Assembly: GCA_016210285.1 (NCBI GenBank) | Contig: JACQUN010000090.1 | Coordinates: 1 to 25,206, forward strand | Origin: Chloroflexota bacterium | Lineage (GTDB): Bacteria; Chloroflexota; Dehalococcoidia; UBA1127; JACQUN01 | Direction: 5' to 3' | Length of the DNA: 25,206 nucleotides | Shown here: positions 5,895 to 13,533 of the stretch, piece after piece | Layout: every line of letters begins with the position of its first letter | Numbering within the stretch: the first letter of the stretch is position 1 | Translations under genes and position numbers: made by a program | The notes under the pieces: generated by a model | Seen by the model: the letters and a program-made list of their open reading frames with translations, nothing else | Told to the model about the DNA's origin: nothing | Databases searched by the model: none

Positions 5895-8800
5895 GTGAAG
5901 ACAACGGAGAAGATGCTCGGAATCTTTATCGTCCTGGCCATGCTGCTCTCCCTGGTGGCGCCCTTTGCCATGCCTGGGAAGGCGATGGCCGCCACCACCA
6001 TGGCGGACCCTAACCCCAAGTGGGTCCGCAGCCACAACCTGCTGATCAGCAGCACCGCCACCGCGGCTGTGGCAGCCAACGCCACCGCCCTGACGGACAG
6101 TGTGCGGGGCATCGCCACCACCCCGGCGGAGTGGAGCGTCCAGGGGACCGGCACCTCGACGGCGCTTGGAACTGCCACGACGGTGGTAGACACTGGCCGG
6201 GCTGAGGCAGACAATGCCCTTGCCCAGGCCTACGTGGAGATCACCAGCCTGGTGGCTGGCGGGCCGGCCGTGGGTGAACGCCAGCGCATTACCGGCAACG
6301 TCAAGGCAACCGGGACGATCACCGTCGCTGCCGCCTTTACTGCTGCCGTGCCGGCTGGCGTGGGCTACAAGATCATCAAGTCCCAGTACAATGACAAGTG
6401 GGTGGTGGTGGGGCAGGTGACCACCGCCGCAGGGCGGGGCGACCTGGATGTGGAGCAGATCCAGGATGTCAACCCCACCAGCGGCGCCATCACCATCAAG
6501 GCCCTCAGCGCCACCAACCAGACCACCGGCCAGTTTGAGAGCGGCGCCAATGCGATCGGTCAGGCGTACCGCATCTTCGACAGCAACCCCTTGAACTTCA
6601 CCTTCACGGTCTCCGTGACCGACGACAGCCAGGCAGTTGGCGTTGGGGCCGTGGGCCTGAAGGTGAAGAACGACACCCTGGGCGGGGCGGCCACGGAGAA
6701 GACCATCAACGCAACCCGCGCCACACCAGCGGCCACCACGGCGGTTCCCTTCGTGGCGACTATCGCTGTGCTGGGGCAGTCGGACCTGAAGACCGCCGCG
6801 AACAGCGAGGTGACCGGGTTCGAGGGGCAGACCATCAAGGCAAGCTACGACATCTGGACCAAGACGGTCCTGGTGGACACCGTGAAACCCGTCATCGCCA
6901 ACGTGAAGATCCTCCAGGACAGCGCCGAGCTGACCCCCGCCAAGAAGAACGTGGTGAAGGCGGGGACCATCATCATCAGGTTCGAGGTCACTGATGCCGG
7001 CTCGGGCTTCCCGACCGGCAAGAGTGACTTCAGGGGCGCGGCGTACAACGACGTGTTTATCAAGGTTGCCGGCACCAATGTGTTCCCGAGGGACATTGAT
7101 GAGGCGAGCATCGCCGCCGTCACCAATGGGTGGGCGGTTGCCTACACGGCCTCCTTTGGCGGCGGCAGTATCACGTGGCAGGTCAACGCCACAGACCGGG
7201 CGGGTAACCTGGCGCAGACCGACGGTGACCCGGACACGTCCGGCAGCCAGGCGAACACCCTGGTGGTGGACGCCCTGAAGCCGGTTATGGCTTCGGCCAG
7301 CACAGGGCCCTATTGGGATGCCTCGGCTGCGGCCGGTGCTCGTCTCAAGACAGGTGCGAACGCGAAGCGGGACCGAGTGCGGGTCACCTTCAGGGACGAT
7401 GCCCTGGCTGCCAACGACGCTCTGGGCGGCGGCTTGGACGAGTCCACCATCGCCCCAGGCGACTTTACGGTGGGCGGCGTAGTCCCCATCTCCGCGAGCC
7501 TGATTGACACCGTGAATGAGGACCTCGCCAATCCGAAGCGGGAGAATCCGCTGGATGTCTTCCTGACCCTGCCGTCCGAGATGGCCTCCGATGCCAAGCC
7601 CAAGGTGGTCATCACTGGCGAGGTCAAAGACAAGGGTGGCAACACAGCCGACGTCGGGGGCTCCATTGACGCTGTGGACGGCGCTCCTCCCAAGCTGACG
7701 ACCACTCTGGATGCCACTTTCAGCGCCAAGAAGGTCAAGGTCACCATCACCACGGACGAGACGCTCAGGAGCCCGCCCACGGTGACCCTGGACCGCCAGA
7801 AGGACGCGGACGGGAACCTGGAGGCGGACAACGTGACGAAGGTGGCCTCCCAGAGCACCTCGACCACCTACTCCGTGACCGTTGACAAGGCGGATGCCCC
7901 CGGAGCCAACACGGCGCGCCTGATCAACGTGCGGGTGAGCGGCACGGATGTCAATGCCATCTCGGGCACCACGGGCAAGACCAATGCCAAGGACAGCGCC
8001 GCGGCGATCTTCGAGTTGGACCCGGTGCTGAACAACGGCAAGGACCCCCAGCTCAAGGCGGCGGGCGTCAGCGCCAAGCCGAAGGCGACCGGCGACAAGC
8101 CCGAGGTGCAGCAGACCGACCCGCTGTTCATCACCATTGACTTCGGACAGCAGTATGACACCGTGGCGGCCGCCTACGCTGCTGGCGGTGAGAAGAAGGA
8201 GTACCAGGGCGACACCCACAAGACTGTCGAGATCACCAAGGCGACGGTCGTCGTGACCAAGTCCGACGGCACCAAGGTGACCTACACGCCCACGGCCAGC
8301 AGCTCGGACAAGGTCACCTACACCCTGGCGGTGACCACGCCGGCGCTGGGCGACTACGAGGTCACCATCAACGCCAAGGACGAGGCCGGCAACGTCTCCA
8401 AGGCCGTGGACACCACCGTGGCCGACGAGATCAAGTGGACGTTCAAGCTGGTAGCGGTGAAGGCGGTGAGCATCCCGGTGAAGCCAGGCTGGAACCTGTT
8501 CTCGATGCCCTTCCAGCCTGCTAACCCCGCTATCAACGCGGTCATCGACAAGGACAGCTCCATAGACGCGGTGGTGCAGTACGACGCGGCGTCCCAGCAG
8601 TGGCTCATCTCCCGGCGTGACGCGACGACGGGCCTGTTCACCGGGGATGTGACGGTGCTGAATGCTACCAGTGCCTACTTCGTGCGCAGCACCCTGGACC
8701 AGCCGCTGAGCATCCTGCCTCCGCCGGTGTCTCCGACAGCGGCGGTGCCGCCCGCCATTGAGGTGAAGAAGGGCTGGAACCTGGTGCCCATCCTCACCCT

Positions 8801-9095
8801 GAAGCGCGGCGTTGACCTGGAGAACCTGGCCAAGGACCCGGCAGCGGCCCTGGCGGGTGGCGGTATCGATGCGAACGTGTACCTGGGCACCCTGGTGACC
8901 GATCGTGGTACACCGGGCTGGCTGGCTGCCCTGCGCTTCGACCCGGCCACCCAGACGTGGTTCCGGCTGGTGCCCACCACCGCGGCTGCTGCCATCGCCG
9001 CCGCACAGGCCGACGTCAAGCAGGACTTCGGCGTGGTGCGCGTCGGCTACGGCTACTGGGTGTACTCCCTGGTGGATGGGTTCATCATCCCGTAG
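5895..9095 (+). CDS. Secreted S-layer-like protein with Ig-like domains and GWNL repeats
   Basis: This 1066-residue protein has a clear signal peptide (hydrophobic core about 8-24, AMA cleavage site at 30-32). The body is Thr/Ala/Val/Lys-rich and cysteine-free, with several Ig-like boundaries of the bacterial surface type: DTVKPVIANVKI near 327, DRAGNLA near 434, VVDALKPVM near 457, DEAGNVSK near 832. The C-terminus has two related modules beginning PGWNLFSMPF (Gly865) and KGWNLVPIL (Gly960), 95 residues apart, a pattern seen in large surface proteins of Chloroflexota and others. It is probably a cell-surface or S-layer subunit; the exact family is not recognised. GTG 5895 is the only start, because an in-frame TAG lies six bases upstream, and AGAGGGGG (5881-5888) is a good binding site. 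It has a long structured leader, unlike the other genes here. Confidence 0.85.
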   Translation: MKTTEKMLGIFIVLAMLLSLVAPFAMPGKAMAATTMADPNPKWVRSHNLLISSTATAAVAANATALTDSVRGIATTPAEWSVQGTGTSTALGTATTVVDTGRAEADNALAQAYVEITSLVAGGPAVGERQRITGNVKATGTITVAAAFTAAVPAGVGYKIIKSQYNDKWVVVGQVTTAAGRGDLDVEQIQDVNPTSGAITIKALSATNQTTGQFESGANAIGQAYRIFDSNPLNFTFTVSVTDDSQAVGVGAVGLKVKNDTLGGAATEKTINATRATPAATTAVPFVATIAVLGQSDLKTAANSEVTGFEGQTIKASYDIWTKTVLVDTVKPVIANVKILQDSAELTPAKKNVVKAGTIIIRFEVTDAGSGFPTGKSDFRGAAYNDVFIKVAGTNVFPRDIDEASIAAVTNGWAVAYTASFGGGSITWQVNATDRAGNLAQTDGDPDTSGSQANTLVVDALKPVMASASTGPYWDASAAAGARLKTGANAKRDRVRVTFRDDALAANDALGGGLDESTIAPGDFTVGGVVPISASLIDTVNEDLANPKRENPLDVFLTLPSEMASDAKPKVVITGEVKDKGGNTADVGGSIDAVDGAPPKLTTTLDATFSAKKVKVTITTDETLRSPPTVTLDRQKDADGNLEADNVTKVASQSTSTTYSVTVDKADAPGANTARLINVRVSGTDVNAISGTTGKTNAKDSAAAIFELDPVLNNGKDPQLKAAGVSAKPKATGDKPEVQQTDPLFITIDFGQQYDTVAAAYAAGGEKKEYQGDTHKTVEITKATVVVTKSDGTKVTYTPTASSSDKVTYTLAVTTPALGDYEVTINAKDEAGNVSKAVDTTVADEIKWTFKLVAVKAVSIPVKPGWNLFSMPFQPANPAINAVIDKDSSIDAVVQYDAASQQWLISRRDATTGLFTGDVTVLNATSAYFVRSTLDQPLSILPPPVSPTAAVPPAIEVKKGWNLVPILTLKRGVDLENLAKDPAAALAGGGIDANVYLGTLVTDRGTPGWLAALRFDPATQTWFRLVPTTAAAAIAAAQADVKQDFGVVRVGYGYWVYSLVDGFIIP

Positions 9096-9128
9096 CGTAG
9101 TGACCTGAGAAGAGGCGAGGAACAAGTG

Positions 9129-9166
9129 GAGGGCCTCCCTCCTCCGGCCGGGGGAGGGAGGCCCTC
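9129..9166 (+). terminator. Strong 14-bp hairpin without T tract
   Basis: GAGGGCCTCCCTCC (9129-9142) and its exact complement at 9153-9166 enclose a 10-base loop. No T run follows. It sits between the S-layer-like gene and the Thr/Pro-rich surface gene. It may protect the 3' end of the first message or partly end transcription, giving less of the second gene product. Confidence 0.5.
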
Positions 9167-9191
9167 GTAGTAGATGCGTAGGGAGAGAGCA

Positions 9192-9962
9192 ATGTCTGGC
9201 AGAAACAAGCTGGCACTACTGGTGGCACTCCTCCTGGCAATGGCCACGCTGGCAGCGGGCGCCGGGGCGGTCCTGGCGCAGGGCGTCCCGCCGAGCCCGG
9301 AGTTTTACCGTGGGACGGTGACGGTGGGCGGCCAGCCTGCCCCAGATGGGCTGACTATCGAGGCCCGGGTGCTGGACTGGAAGTCCAAGGGAGTGAAGAC
9401 AGCGGGCGGGCAGTACCGAGATGTCGTGGTGGGGCCAACAGACGCGAGGTATACGAACCGCCCCGTGGCGTTCTACATCCTGGAGTATAATCTGGCGGCT
9501 GCCGAGTCTGGCGTGTTCAGCGGGGGGCTGGAGGACAAGACCCTGAACCTGACCTTCTCGGCGCTGCCGACGCCCACCCCGACACGCACGCCGACGCCCA
9601 GCCCCACGCCGGTGCCCACGGCAACGCCTGTTCCGACGGCGACGCCGGTGCCCACGGCGACTCCGGCGCCGACCCCAACGCCGCGGCCCTCTCCAACCCC
9701 TGTGCCACCGACGGCGACGCCGGTGCCGCCTACCCCCACGCCTGTTCCCCCGACGGCGACGCCGGTGCCACCCACTGCAACCCCTGTGCCGCCTACCCCC
9801 ACGGTAGCGGCGCCAACACCGACACGGGTGCCGCCGACGCCAACCCCCAAGCCCAGCGGCGGCTGCCAGCGGGCGCAGGCGGGGCTGGTGGAGGTGAGCA
9901 CACTCATGGGAGCGGCTGCTTTAGCGGGCCTGGTCTGGGTCCGCCGACGCCGCACGCTCTAG
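9192..9962 (+). CDS. Thr/Pro-rich surface protein with C-terminal membrane anchor
   Basis: This is a 256-residue exported protein of unknown function. The signal peptide ends near AVLA|Q (29/30). A compact domain (about 31-125; [22 protein letters not shown], a Gly/Val-rich beta pattern) is followed by a Thr/Pro repeat spacer (126-221, units such as PTATPVPPT). The last part is Gly-Gly-Cys225, a hydrophobic helix (about 228-250), four arginines (251-254) and Thr-Leu. This layout resembles C-terminal cell-envelope sorting signals. The start at 9192 is chosen because AGGGAG (9180-9185) lies six bases upstream; an in-frame ATG at 9174 lacks such a site. It is 96 bases after the S-layer-like gene and likely cotranscribed. 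Confidence 0.8.
   Translation: MSGRNKLALLVALLLAMATLAAGAGAVLAQGVPPSPEFYRGTVTVGGQPAPDGLTIEARVLDWKSKGVKTAGGQYRDVVVGPTDARYTNRPVAFYILEYNLAAAESGVFSGGLEDKTLNLTFSALPTPTPTRTPTPSPTPVPTATPVPTATPVPTATPAPTPTPRPSPTPVPPTATPVPPTPTPVPPTATPVPPTATPVPPTPTVAAPTPTRVPPTPTPKPSGGCQRAQAGLVEVSTLMGAAALAGLVWVRRRRTL
9567..9854. repeat. Tandem low-complexity coding repeat (Pro/Thr spacer)
   Basis: Within the surface protein gene, units close to ACGGCGACGCCGGTGCC recur with small changes and encode [11 protein letters not shown] blocks. They form an extended spacer between the exported domain and the membrane anchor. Such repeats change length easily by slippage. The units have no conserved unique spacers, so this is not a CRISPR array. 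Confidence 0.8.
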
Positions 9963-9982
9963 ACACACACCGCGCGCTCTAT

Positions 9983-10026
9983 GCAAAGGCCCCTGCACAC
10001 CGGAATGGGCAGGGGCCTTTGCTTTT
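9983..10026 (+). terminator. Intrinsic terminator after the surface gene pair
   Basis: GCAAAGGCCCCTGC (9983-9996) pairs perfectly with 10009-10022 around a 12-base loop, and TTTT follows (10023-10026). The hairpin closes the S-layer/surface gene unit. The neighbouring genes on the other side run in the opposite direction and end at 10225. A small extra hairpin lies just downstream (AGCTTCT 10031-10037 / AGAAGCT 10042-10048). Confidence 0.85.
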
Positions 10027-10224
10027 GGCCAGCTTCTTTGCAGAAGCTAACCATTGCCTGGGCTAACCTTGAGCGGCTGGATGGCCAGGGGAGGGTTGAA
10101 GGGCCTCCCCTTCACTGGGCGCGCCCAGACCCACTTCTGGCCTGAGGCTAGTCCTCGCCCGTCGGATAACCCTCGGCTGTGGGTGGAGGGCTGGCCTTGC
10201 CGGCGTTCCGTGGCAAAGCCGTGG

Positions 10225-10887
10225 CTAAGGGGAGAGGGGTACGGGCGGGAGGTTGCAGGCAGACTCCAGAAGCACCAGGCGGAGCTCTTCCGGAAGGCTG
10301 TTGCGGGTGACGGTATACCGGGCTTGAGGTGTTGCCTCCCGTACCCCCATCTCCTTGAGCAAGGCATCCACCGGCTGCAGGGGCAACCGCAGCCCGGGCA
10401 GGCGGTAGTGCATGGGGATCACCGCCCGGGGCGCGAGGAGACTCACCGTCTCCATCACCTCTGCGGGGGAGATGGTGCAGGTTCCGCCGGCTGGCACCAG
10501 GAGGATGTGAACGCTGCCGAGGCGTTCCACCTGGGCAGGGGCGAGGACCGCCCCCAGGTCTCCCAGATGGCACACGGTCAGGCCCTCCAGGTCCAGGGCG
10601 TAGGCGGTGTTACGCCCGCCCTCGCCCGCCTCAGCGCGAAGCGTCGTCTTGAAGCCGCGGATGTACACCCCCGCCACCTCGTACTCCCCGGGCCCGCGCA
10701 GAACCTTCGGGTTGTCGGCGACGCGTTCCCCGGCGCTGTGGTGCGGGTGGGAATGGCTGATGGTGACGATGCGGGCGGAGGGGGACCCCAGGTCAAGCCC
10801 CAGGGATGCGCTGTACGGGTCGGTGAGGATCACCAGGTCGCCGCTGCGGATGCGAAAGCAGGAGTGTCCAAGCCAGGTGATCTCCAA
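10225..10887 (-). CDS. Metallo-beta-lactamase-fold hydrolase
   Basis: This is a cytoplasmic MBL-fold protein of about 220 residues (Lactamase_B_3-like). It begins MEITWLGHSCFRIR and has LTDPY, then the metal motif region ISHSHPHHSAGERV, a GPGEYEVAGVYIRG segment, HLGDLG, and VIPMHY near the end. The usual HxHxDH motif is HSHPHH here, so the aspartate is replaced by histidine; related members often deviate at this place. The substrate is unknown. The TTG start at 10887 is chosen because GGAGG lies five bases before it and the encoded N-terminus fits the family. It starts two bases after the bioY stop, so translational coupling is likely. It is second in the bioY operon. Confidence 0.82.
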   Translation of the reverse strand: MEITWLGHSCFRIRSGDLVILTDPYSASLGLDLGSPSARIVTISHSHPHHSAGERVADNPKVLRGPGEYEVAGVYIRGFKTTLRAEAGEGGRNTAYALDLEGLTVCHLGDLGAVLAPAQVERLGSVHILLVPAGGTCTISPAEVMETVSLLAPRAVIPMHYRLPGLRLPLQPVDALLKEMGVREATPQARYTVTRNSLPEELRLVLLESACNLPPVPLSP

Positions 10888-10889
10888 GG

Positions 10890-11600
10890 TCACCTCCGCC
10901 AGCGCTGCACCAGCGCCCAGGCAGCCGGCAGGGTGAGGGATGCCAGGTACAGCTTGACCAGGTCTCCCAGGATATAGGGATAGAGACCACCGATGAGGGT
11001 CTTGTCCAGGGTGCTTCCGCCTGGGATCAGCTCGCCCAGGGGCTTGTGCGCCAGGGGATGAACCCAGCCGCTGGCGATGAGATAGGCCAGCCAGAGCAAA
11101 CCAGGAAGATAGACCAGGGCGTTGCTGGCCAGCATCCCCAGCAGGAGCCAGGGTTTCCGGTCCCACCCCCGCTGGGCGACGAAGCCCGCGAGCCAGGCGG
11201 CCAGGATGAACCCCACGATGTAGCCCCCACTGGTGAGCTCCCAGGGTGGCTGTGCCGTCCCCTGCCAGGGGAGGATGAAGTGAATTACCTTGCCCGTCAT
11301 GTCAAGGCTGGGGGCAAACACGGGGATCCCCACGGTGCCCACGAGCCCGTAGAGGAGCAGCGCGCCCGCCCCGCGCCAGGCCCCCAATGCTCCGCCTGCC
11401 ACCAGGACGGCGAAGGTCTGCCCTGTGATGGGGACGGGAGTGAAGGGAAGGCGGATTGCGATCTGGGCGCAGACGGCGATAAACCCAGCAAAGCCCACAA
11501 GGAGCGCAGCCTCCCGACCCAGGCGTAACGCCCGGCTGGTGGATCGTACCGGGGGTATGAGGACATCTGCCAGGGTGAGAGCCTCGCTTCGTACAGCCAT
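10890..11600 (-). CDS. bioY: Biotin transporter S component BioY
   Basis: This is the membrane substrate-binding subunit of an ECF-type biotin importer. The 236 residues include a cytoplasmic N-terminal tail of about 30 residues, then six hydrophobic segments. The BioY signature PFTPVPITGQTFAVLVAGGALG (about 52-73) is present, as is GLVGTVGIPVFA. The GGYIVGFILAAWLAGF segment and the LGDLVKLYLA end also fit. The energy-coupling proteins (EcfT, EcfA) are not in the window, so it would share them or work alone. No BirA-type operator was recognised. It has its own promoter facing that of hrcA and is followed at two bases by the MBL-fold gene. Confidence 0.9.
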   Translation of the reverse strand: MAVRSEALTLADVLIPPVRSTSRALRLGREAALLVGFAGFIAVCAQIAIRLPFTPVPITGQTFAVLVAGGALGAWRGAGALLLYGLVGTVGIPVFAPSLDMTGKVIHFILPWQGTAQPPWELTSGGYIVGFILAAWLAGFVAQRGWDRKPWLLLGMLASNALVYLPGLLWLAYLIASGWVHPLAHKPLGELIPGGSTLDKTLIGGLYPYILGDLVKLYLASLTLPAAWALVQRWRR

Positions 11601-11629
11601 GCAGACTGCTCCAATACAGGTTCCAAATG

Positions 11630-11658
11630 ACTATAGCAAGAGCTTAGCCGCAGGTCAA
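11630..11658 (-). promoter_or_regulatory. Promoter for bioY
   Basis: On the minus strand, TTGACC (11658-11653) and TATAGT (11635-11630) are 17 bases apart. Transcription would start near 11623, leaving a leader of about 22 bases. Its -35 box is four bases from the -35 box of the hrcA promoter on the other strand. Confidence 0.7.
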
Positions 11659-11662
11659 CACC

Positions 11663-11692
11663 TTGACTCCAAGAGAGACCCTATGCTACAGT
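11663..11692 (+). promoter_or_regulatory. Promoter for hrcA operon
   Basis: TTGACT (11663-11668) and TACAGT (11687-11692) are spaced by 18 bases. The predicted start, near 11699, lies just before the CIRCE operator. The -10 match is moderate. It is back to back with the bioY promoter. Confidence 0.55.
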
Positions 11693-11703
11693 CAAGATTG
11701 GAG

Positions 11704-11730
11704 CTAGCACTCACCTGTGGCGAGTGCTAG
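11704..11730 (+). promoter_or_regulatory. CIRCE operator (HrcA binding site)
   Basis: CTAGCACTC (11704-11712), nine bases, then GAGTGCTAG (11722-11730): a perfect 9-9-9 inverted repeat matching the CIRCE consensus TTAGCACTC-N9-GAGTGCTAA except for the outer base pair. It lies 18 bases before the hrcA start. HrcA should bind here and repress its own operon until heat stress, a well-known circuit. Confidence 0.95.
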
Positions 11731-11747
11731 GGGATGGAGGGACGACG

Positions 11748-12779
11748 ATGCTGTCGTCGCGCAAAGAGGCTATCCTCAGGTTCCTGGTAGGGGAGTACAT
11801 AGGCACAGCCATGCCTGTGGGGTCTGAGGCCCTGGTGAAGAAATATGTGCTGGGCGTAAGCCCGGCCACGACGCGGAACGAGCTTGCGATGCTGGAGGAG
11901 GACGGGTATGTCAGCCGCTCCCATCCCTCGGCTGGGTGTGTGCCCTCCGACAAGGGCTACCGGTACTACGTTCAGTTCCTCAGCGATGCCAGGGAGTTGC
12001 CTGTGGAGACGAAGCTAGGGCTCCGGCATCGTATCACCCAGGCCGAGCAGGATGTGGAGGTTTGGACGCAGCTTGCTGCCCAACTGCTGGCCGAGACGGC
12101 TCACAACATGGCCATCGCAACGTTCCCCCGCGGTGGGGAGGCGCGCCTCCGCCATCTCGAGCTGGTGCAAATCCAGGAGTTCCTGGTCCTCCTCGTCCTC
12201 GTCCTGCACCAGGCGAGGGTTCGGAAGCAGTTGGTTCCCTTGAAAGACCCCGTGGACCGCGACGCCCTGGTCCAGATAGCGAACAAGCTCAATGCCCATT
12301 TCGCAGGACTGGGGCATCGGCAGATTGCCGTCCAGCGGGTGGAATTGACGCCCCTGGAGGAGCAGGTGCTTCAGGTTGCGACCAGGATCTTGCAAGAGGA
12401 AGACGAAGCCCTCTACAAGGACTACTTTGTGGAGGGGCTTCGTCACCTGTTGCGGCAACCCGAGTTCAACGAGTCAGGCCAGGCGCACGAGGTGGTTGAC
12501 CTCCTGGAGGACCGCAGGCTTCTGGGGAGCATGCTGGTGGAGGCGCCGGCCCCAGGGACTTTTCGACTGATCATCGGGCAGGAACATCGCCTCGACGCCC
12601 TGAAGCCCTTCAGCGTGGTTCTCGCTCCCTATGGAGTCCCGGGAGAGGCCGCTGGAACCATCGGGATCCTTGGCCCAACCCGCATGGAGTATTCGACGAC
12701 CATCGCGGGGGTGCGGTATCTGGCCTCTTTGATGAGCGAGCTGCTGGCAGGGGTTCATCGGAGAGCATCTCTCAGCTAG
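11748..12779 (+). CDS. hrcA: Heat-inducible transcription repressor HrcA
   Basis: This is the repressor that binds CIRCE and controls the chaperone genes. The 343 residues begin with the winged-helix domain (MLSSRKEAILRFLVGEYIGT, then GVSPATTRNELAMLEEDGYVSRSHPSAG at about 42-70) and the adjoining SDKGYRYYV. The C-terminal part has the dimerisation and GAF-like regions, ending with GILGPTRMEYSTTIAGVRYLA. The ATG at 11748 has GGAGGG (11736-11741) six bases upstream. A GTG start at 11724 would lie inside the CIRCE element and is unlikely. It is first in hrcA-grpE-dnaJ-prmA-rsmE. Confidence 0.95.
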   Translation: MLSSRKEAILRFLVGEYIGTAMPVGSEALVKKYVLGVSPATTRNELAMLEEDGYVSRSHPSAGCVPSDKGYRYYVQFLSDARELPVETKLGLRHRITQAEQDVEVWTQLAAQLLAETAHNMAIATFPRGGEARLRHLELVQIQEFLVLLVLVLHQARVRKQLVPLKDPVDRDALVQIANKLNAHFAGLGHRQIAVQRVELTPLEEQVLQVATRILQEEDEALYKDYFVEGLRHLLRQPEFNESGQAHEVVDLLEDRRLLGSMLVEAPAPGTFRLIIGQEHRLDALKPFSVVLAPYGVPGEAAGTIGILGPTRMEYSTTIAGVRYLASLMSELLAGVHRRASLS

Positions 12780-12788
12780 GTGTCGCCC

Positions 12789-13415
12789 ATGCCACAAACA
12801 GGGCCTGCGCAAGAAGGGGCCGCCTCCGGGCAAGCGGCCCCTCAAGATACCCAGCCCCAGGATTCCCTGCTGCGAGAGATGGAGGCCACCCGCCGGGAGC
12901 TCCAGGAGCTTCGAGCCAGGGCCGATCGCCTGCTGGCCAACTGGCAGCGAGCCCAGGCAGACCTGGCGAACTACCGGAAGCAGGCGGAGCGGGAGAGGGA
13001 AGACCTGGTCAAGCTGGCCGACGCCGTGCTCATCAGCCGTCTCCTTGCGGTGGTGGATGACCTGGAGCGGGCGTTGACCAGCGTTGCGGAAGCACTGGCG
13101 GGCTTTACCTGGGTGGACGGCATCTGGCTCATCTATCGGAAGTTCCAGGCGATCCTGGAGGCCCACGGGGTGACGGAGATCAAGGCCAGTGAGGGCCAGC
13201 CCTTCGACCCACAGCGGCACCAGGCGGTGATGGAGACGGAGGGGGATGCTGGGAAGGTGGTCAAGGTGATGCAGAAGGGATACCTGTTCCACCAGCAGGT
13301 GCTCAGACCTGTCCTGGTGATGGTCGGAAAAGGGCAGGAGGCCAAGCCTGCCGTCCCCCAGCAAGAGACGAGGGTTCCACCTGAGGAAACACCTCAGCCT
13401 CCTGCAGCAACCTAG
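12789..13415 (+). CDS. grpE: Nucleotide exchange factor GrpE
   Basis: GrpE is the DnaK cochaperone that speeds ADP release. The 208-residue protein has a Gln/Ala-rich N-terminal tail, a long coiled-coil (about 25-75; REMEATRRELQELRARADRL, NWQRAQADLANYRKQ) and the beta-wing domain with FDPQRHQAVMET and GYLFHQQVLRPVLVMVG. The tail after residue 180 is Pro/Glu-rich. ATG 12789 is chosen because AGGTG (12778-12782) lies six bases before it; a GTG directly after the hrcA stop (12780) is an alternative. It is in the hrcA operon. The partner gene dnaK does not follow. Confidence 0.92.
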   Translation: MPQTGPAQEGAASGQAAPQDTQPQDSLLREMEATRRELQELRARADRLLANWQRAQADLANYRKQAEREREDLVKLADAVLISRLLAVVDDLERALTSVAEALAGFTWVDGIWLIYRKFQAILEAHGVTEIKASEGQPFDPQRHQAVMETEGDAGKVVKVMQKGYLFHQQVLRPVLVMVGKGQEAKPAVPQQETRVPPEETPQPPAAT

Positions 13416-13466
13416 CGTTCGCCGACCGATGCTCCCATCCCTCGTCGCCTGAGGGTTATAGAGGGT

Positions 13467-13472
13467 TATAAT
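13467..13472 (+). promoter_or_regulatory. Possible internal -10 box before dnaJ
   Basis: TATAAT at 13467-13472 is a perfect -10 hexamer inside a tandem GAGGGTTATA repeat (13451-13470). The expected -35 position holds no good hexamer. It might let dnaJ, prmA and rsmE be read separately from the heat-shock promoter. Confidence 0.3.
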
Positions 13473-13533
13473 GGTGTTGGCAGTGGCGACCTGACGGGTG
13501 CGTCCGCAGGATGCTGATGCTCACTGCGTTGAG

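Noticed and set aside
5653..5898. 81-codon plus-strand frame overlapping the S-layer-like start
   Set aside because: The GTG start has no ribosome binding site, the product is low-complexity Arg/Gly/Pro and it runs through the leader hairpins.
5589..9125. Very long open frame on the minus strand, antisense to the S-layer-like gene (about 1178 codons)
   Set aside because: It is His/Gly/Arg-rich without any recognisable domain, whereas the plus frame has a signal peptide, Ig-like junctions and a ribosome binding site. Long antisense frames are expected in GC-rich genes with strong third-position bias.
9567..9854. Tandem repeats suggestive of a CRISPR array
   Set aside because: They are in frame within a secreted protein gene, encode Pro/Thr blocks, and lack unique spacers of constant length.
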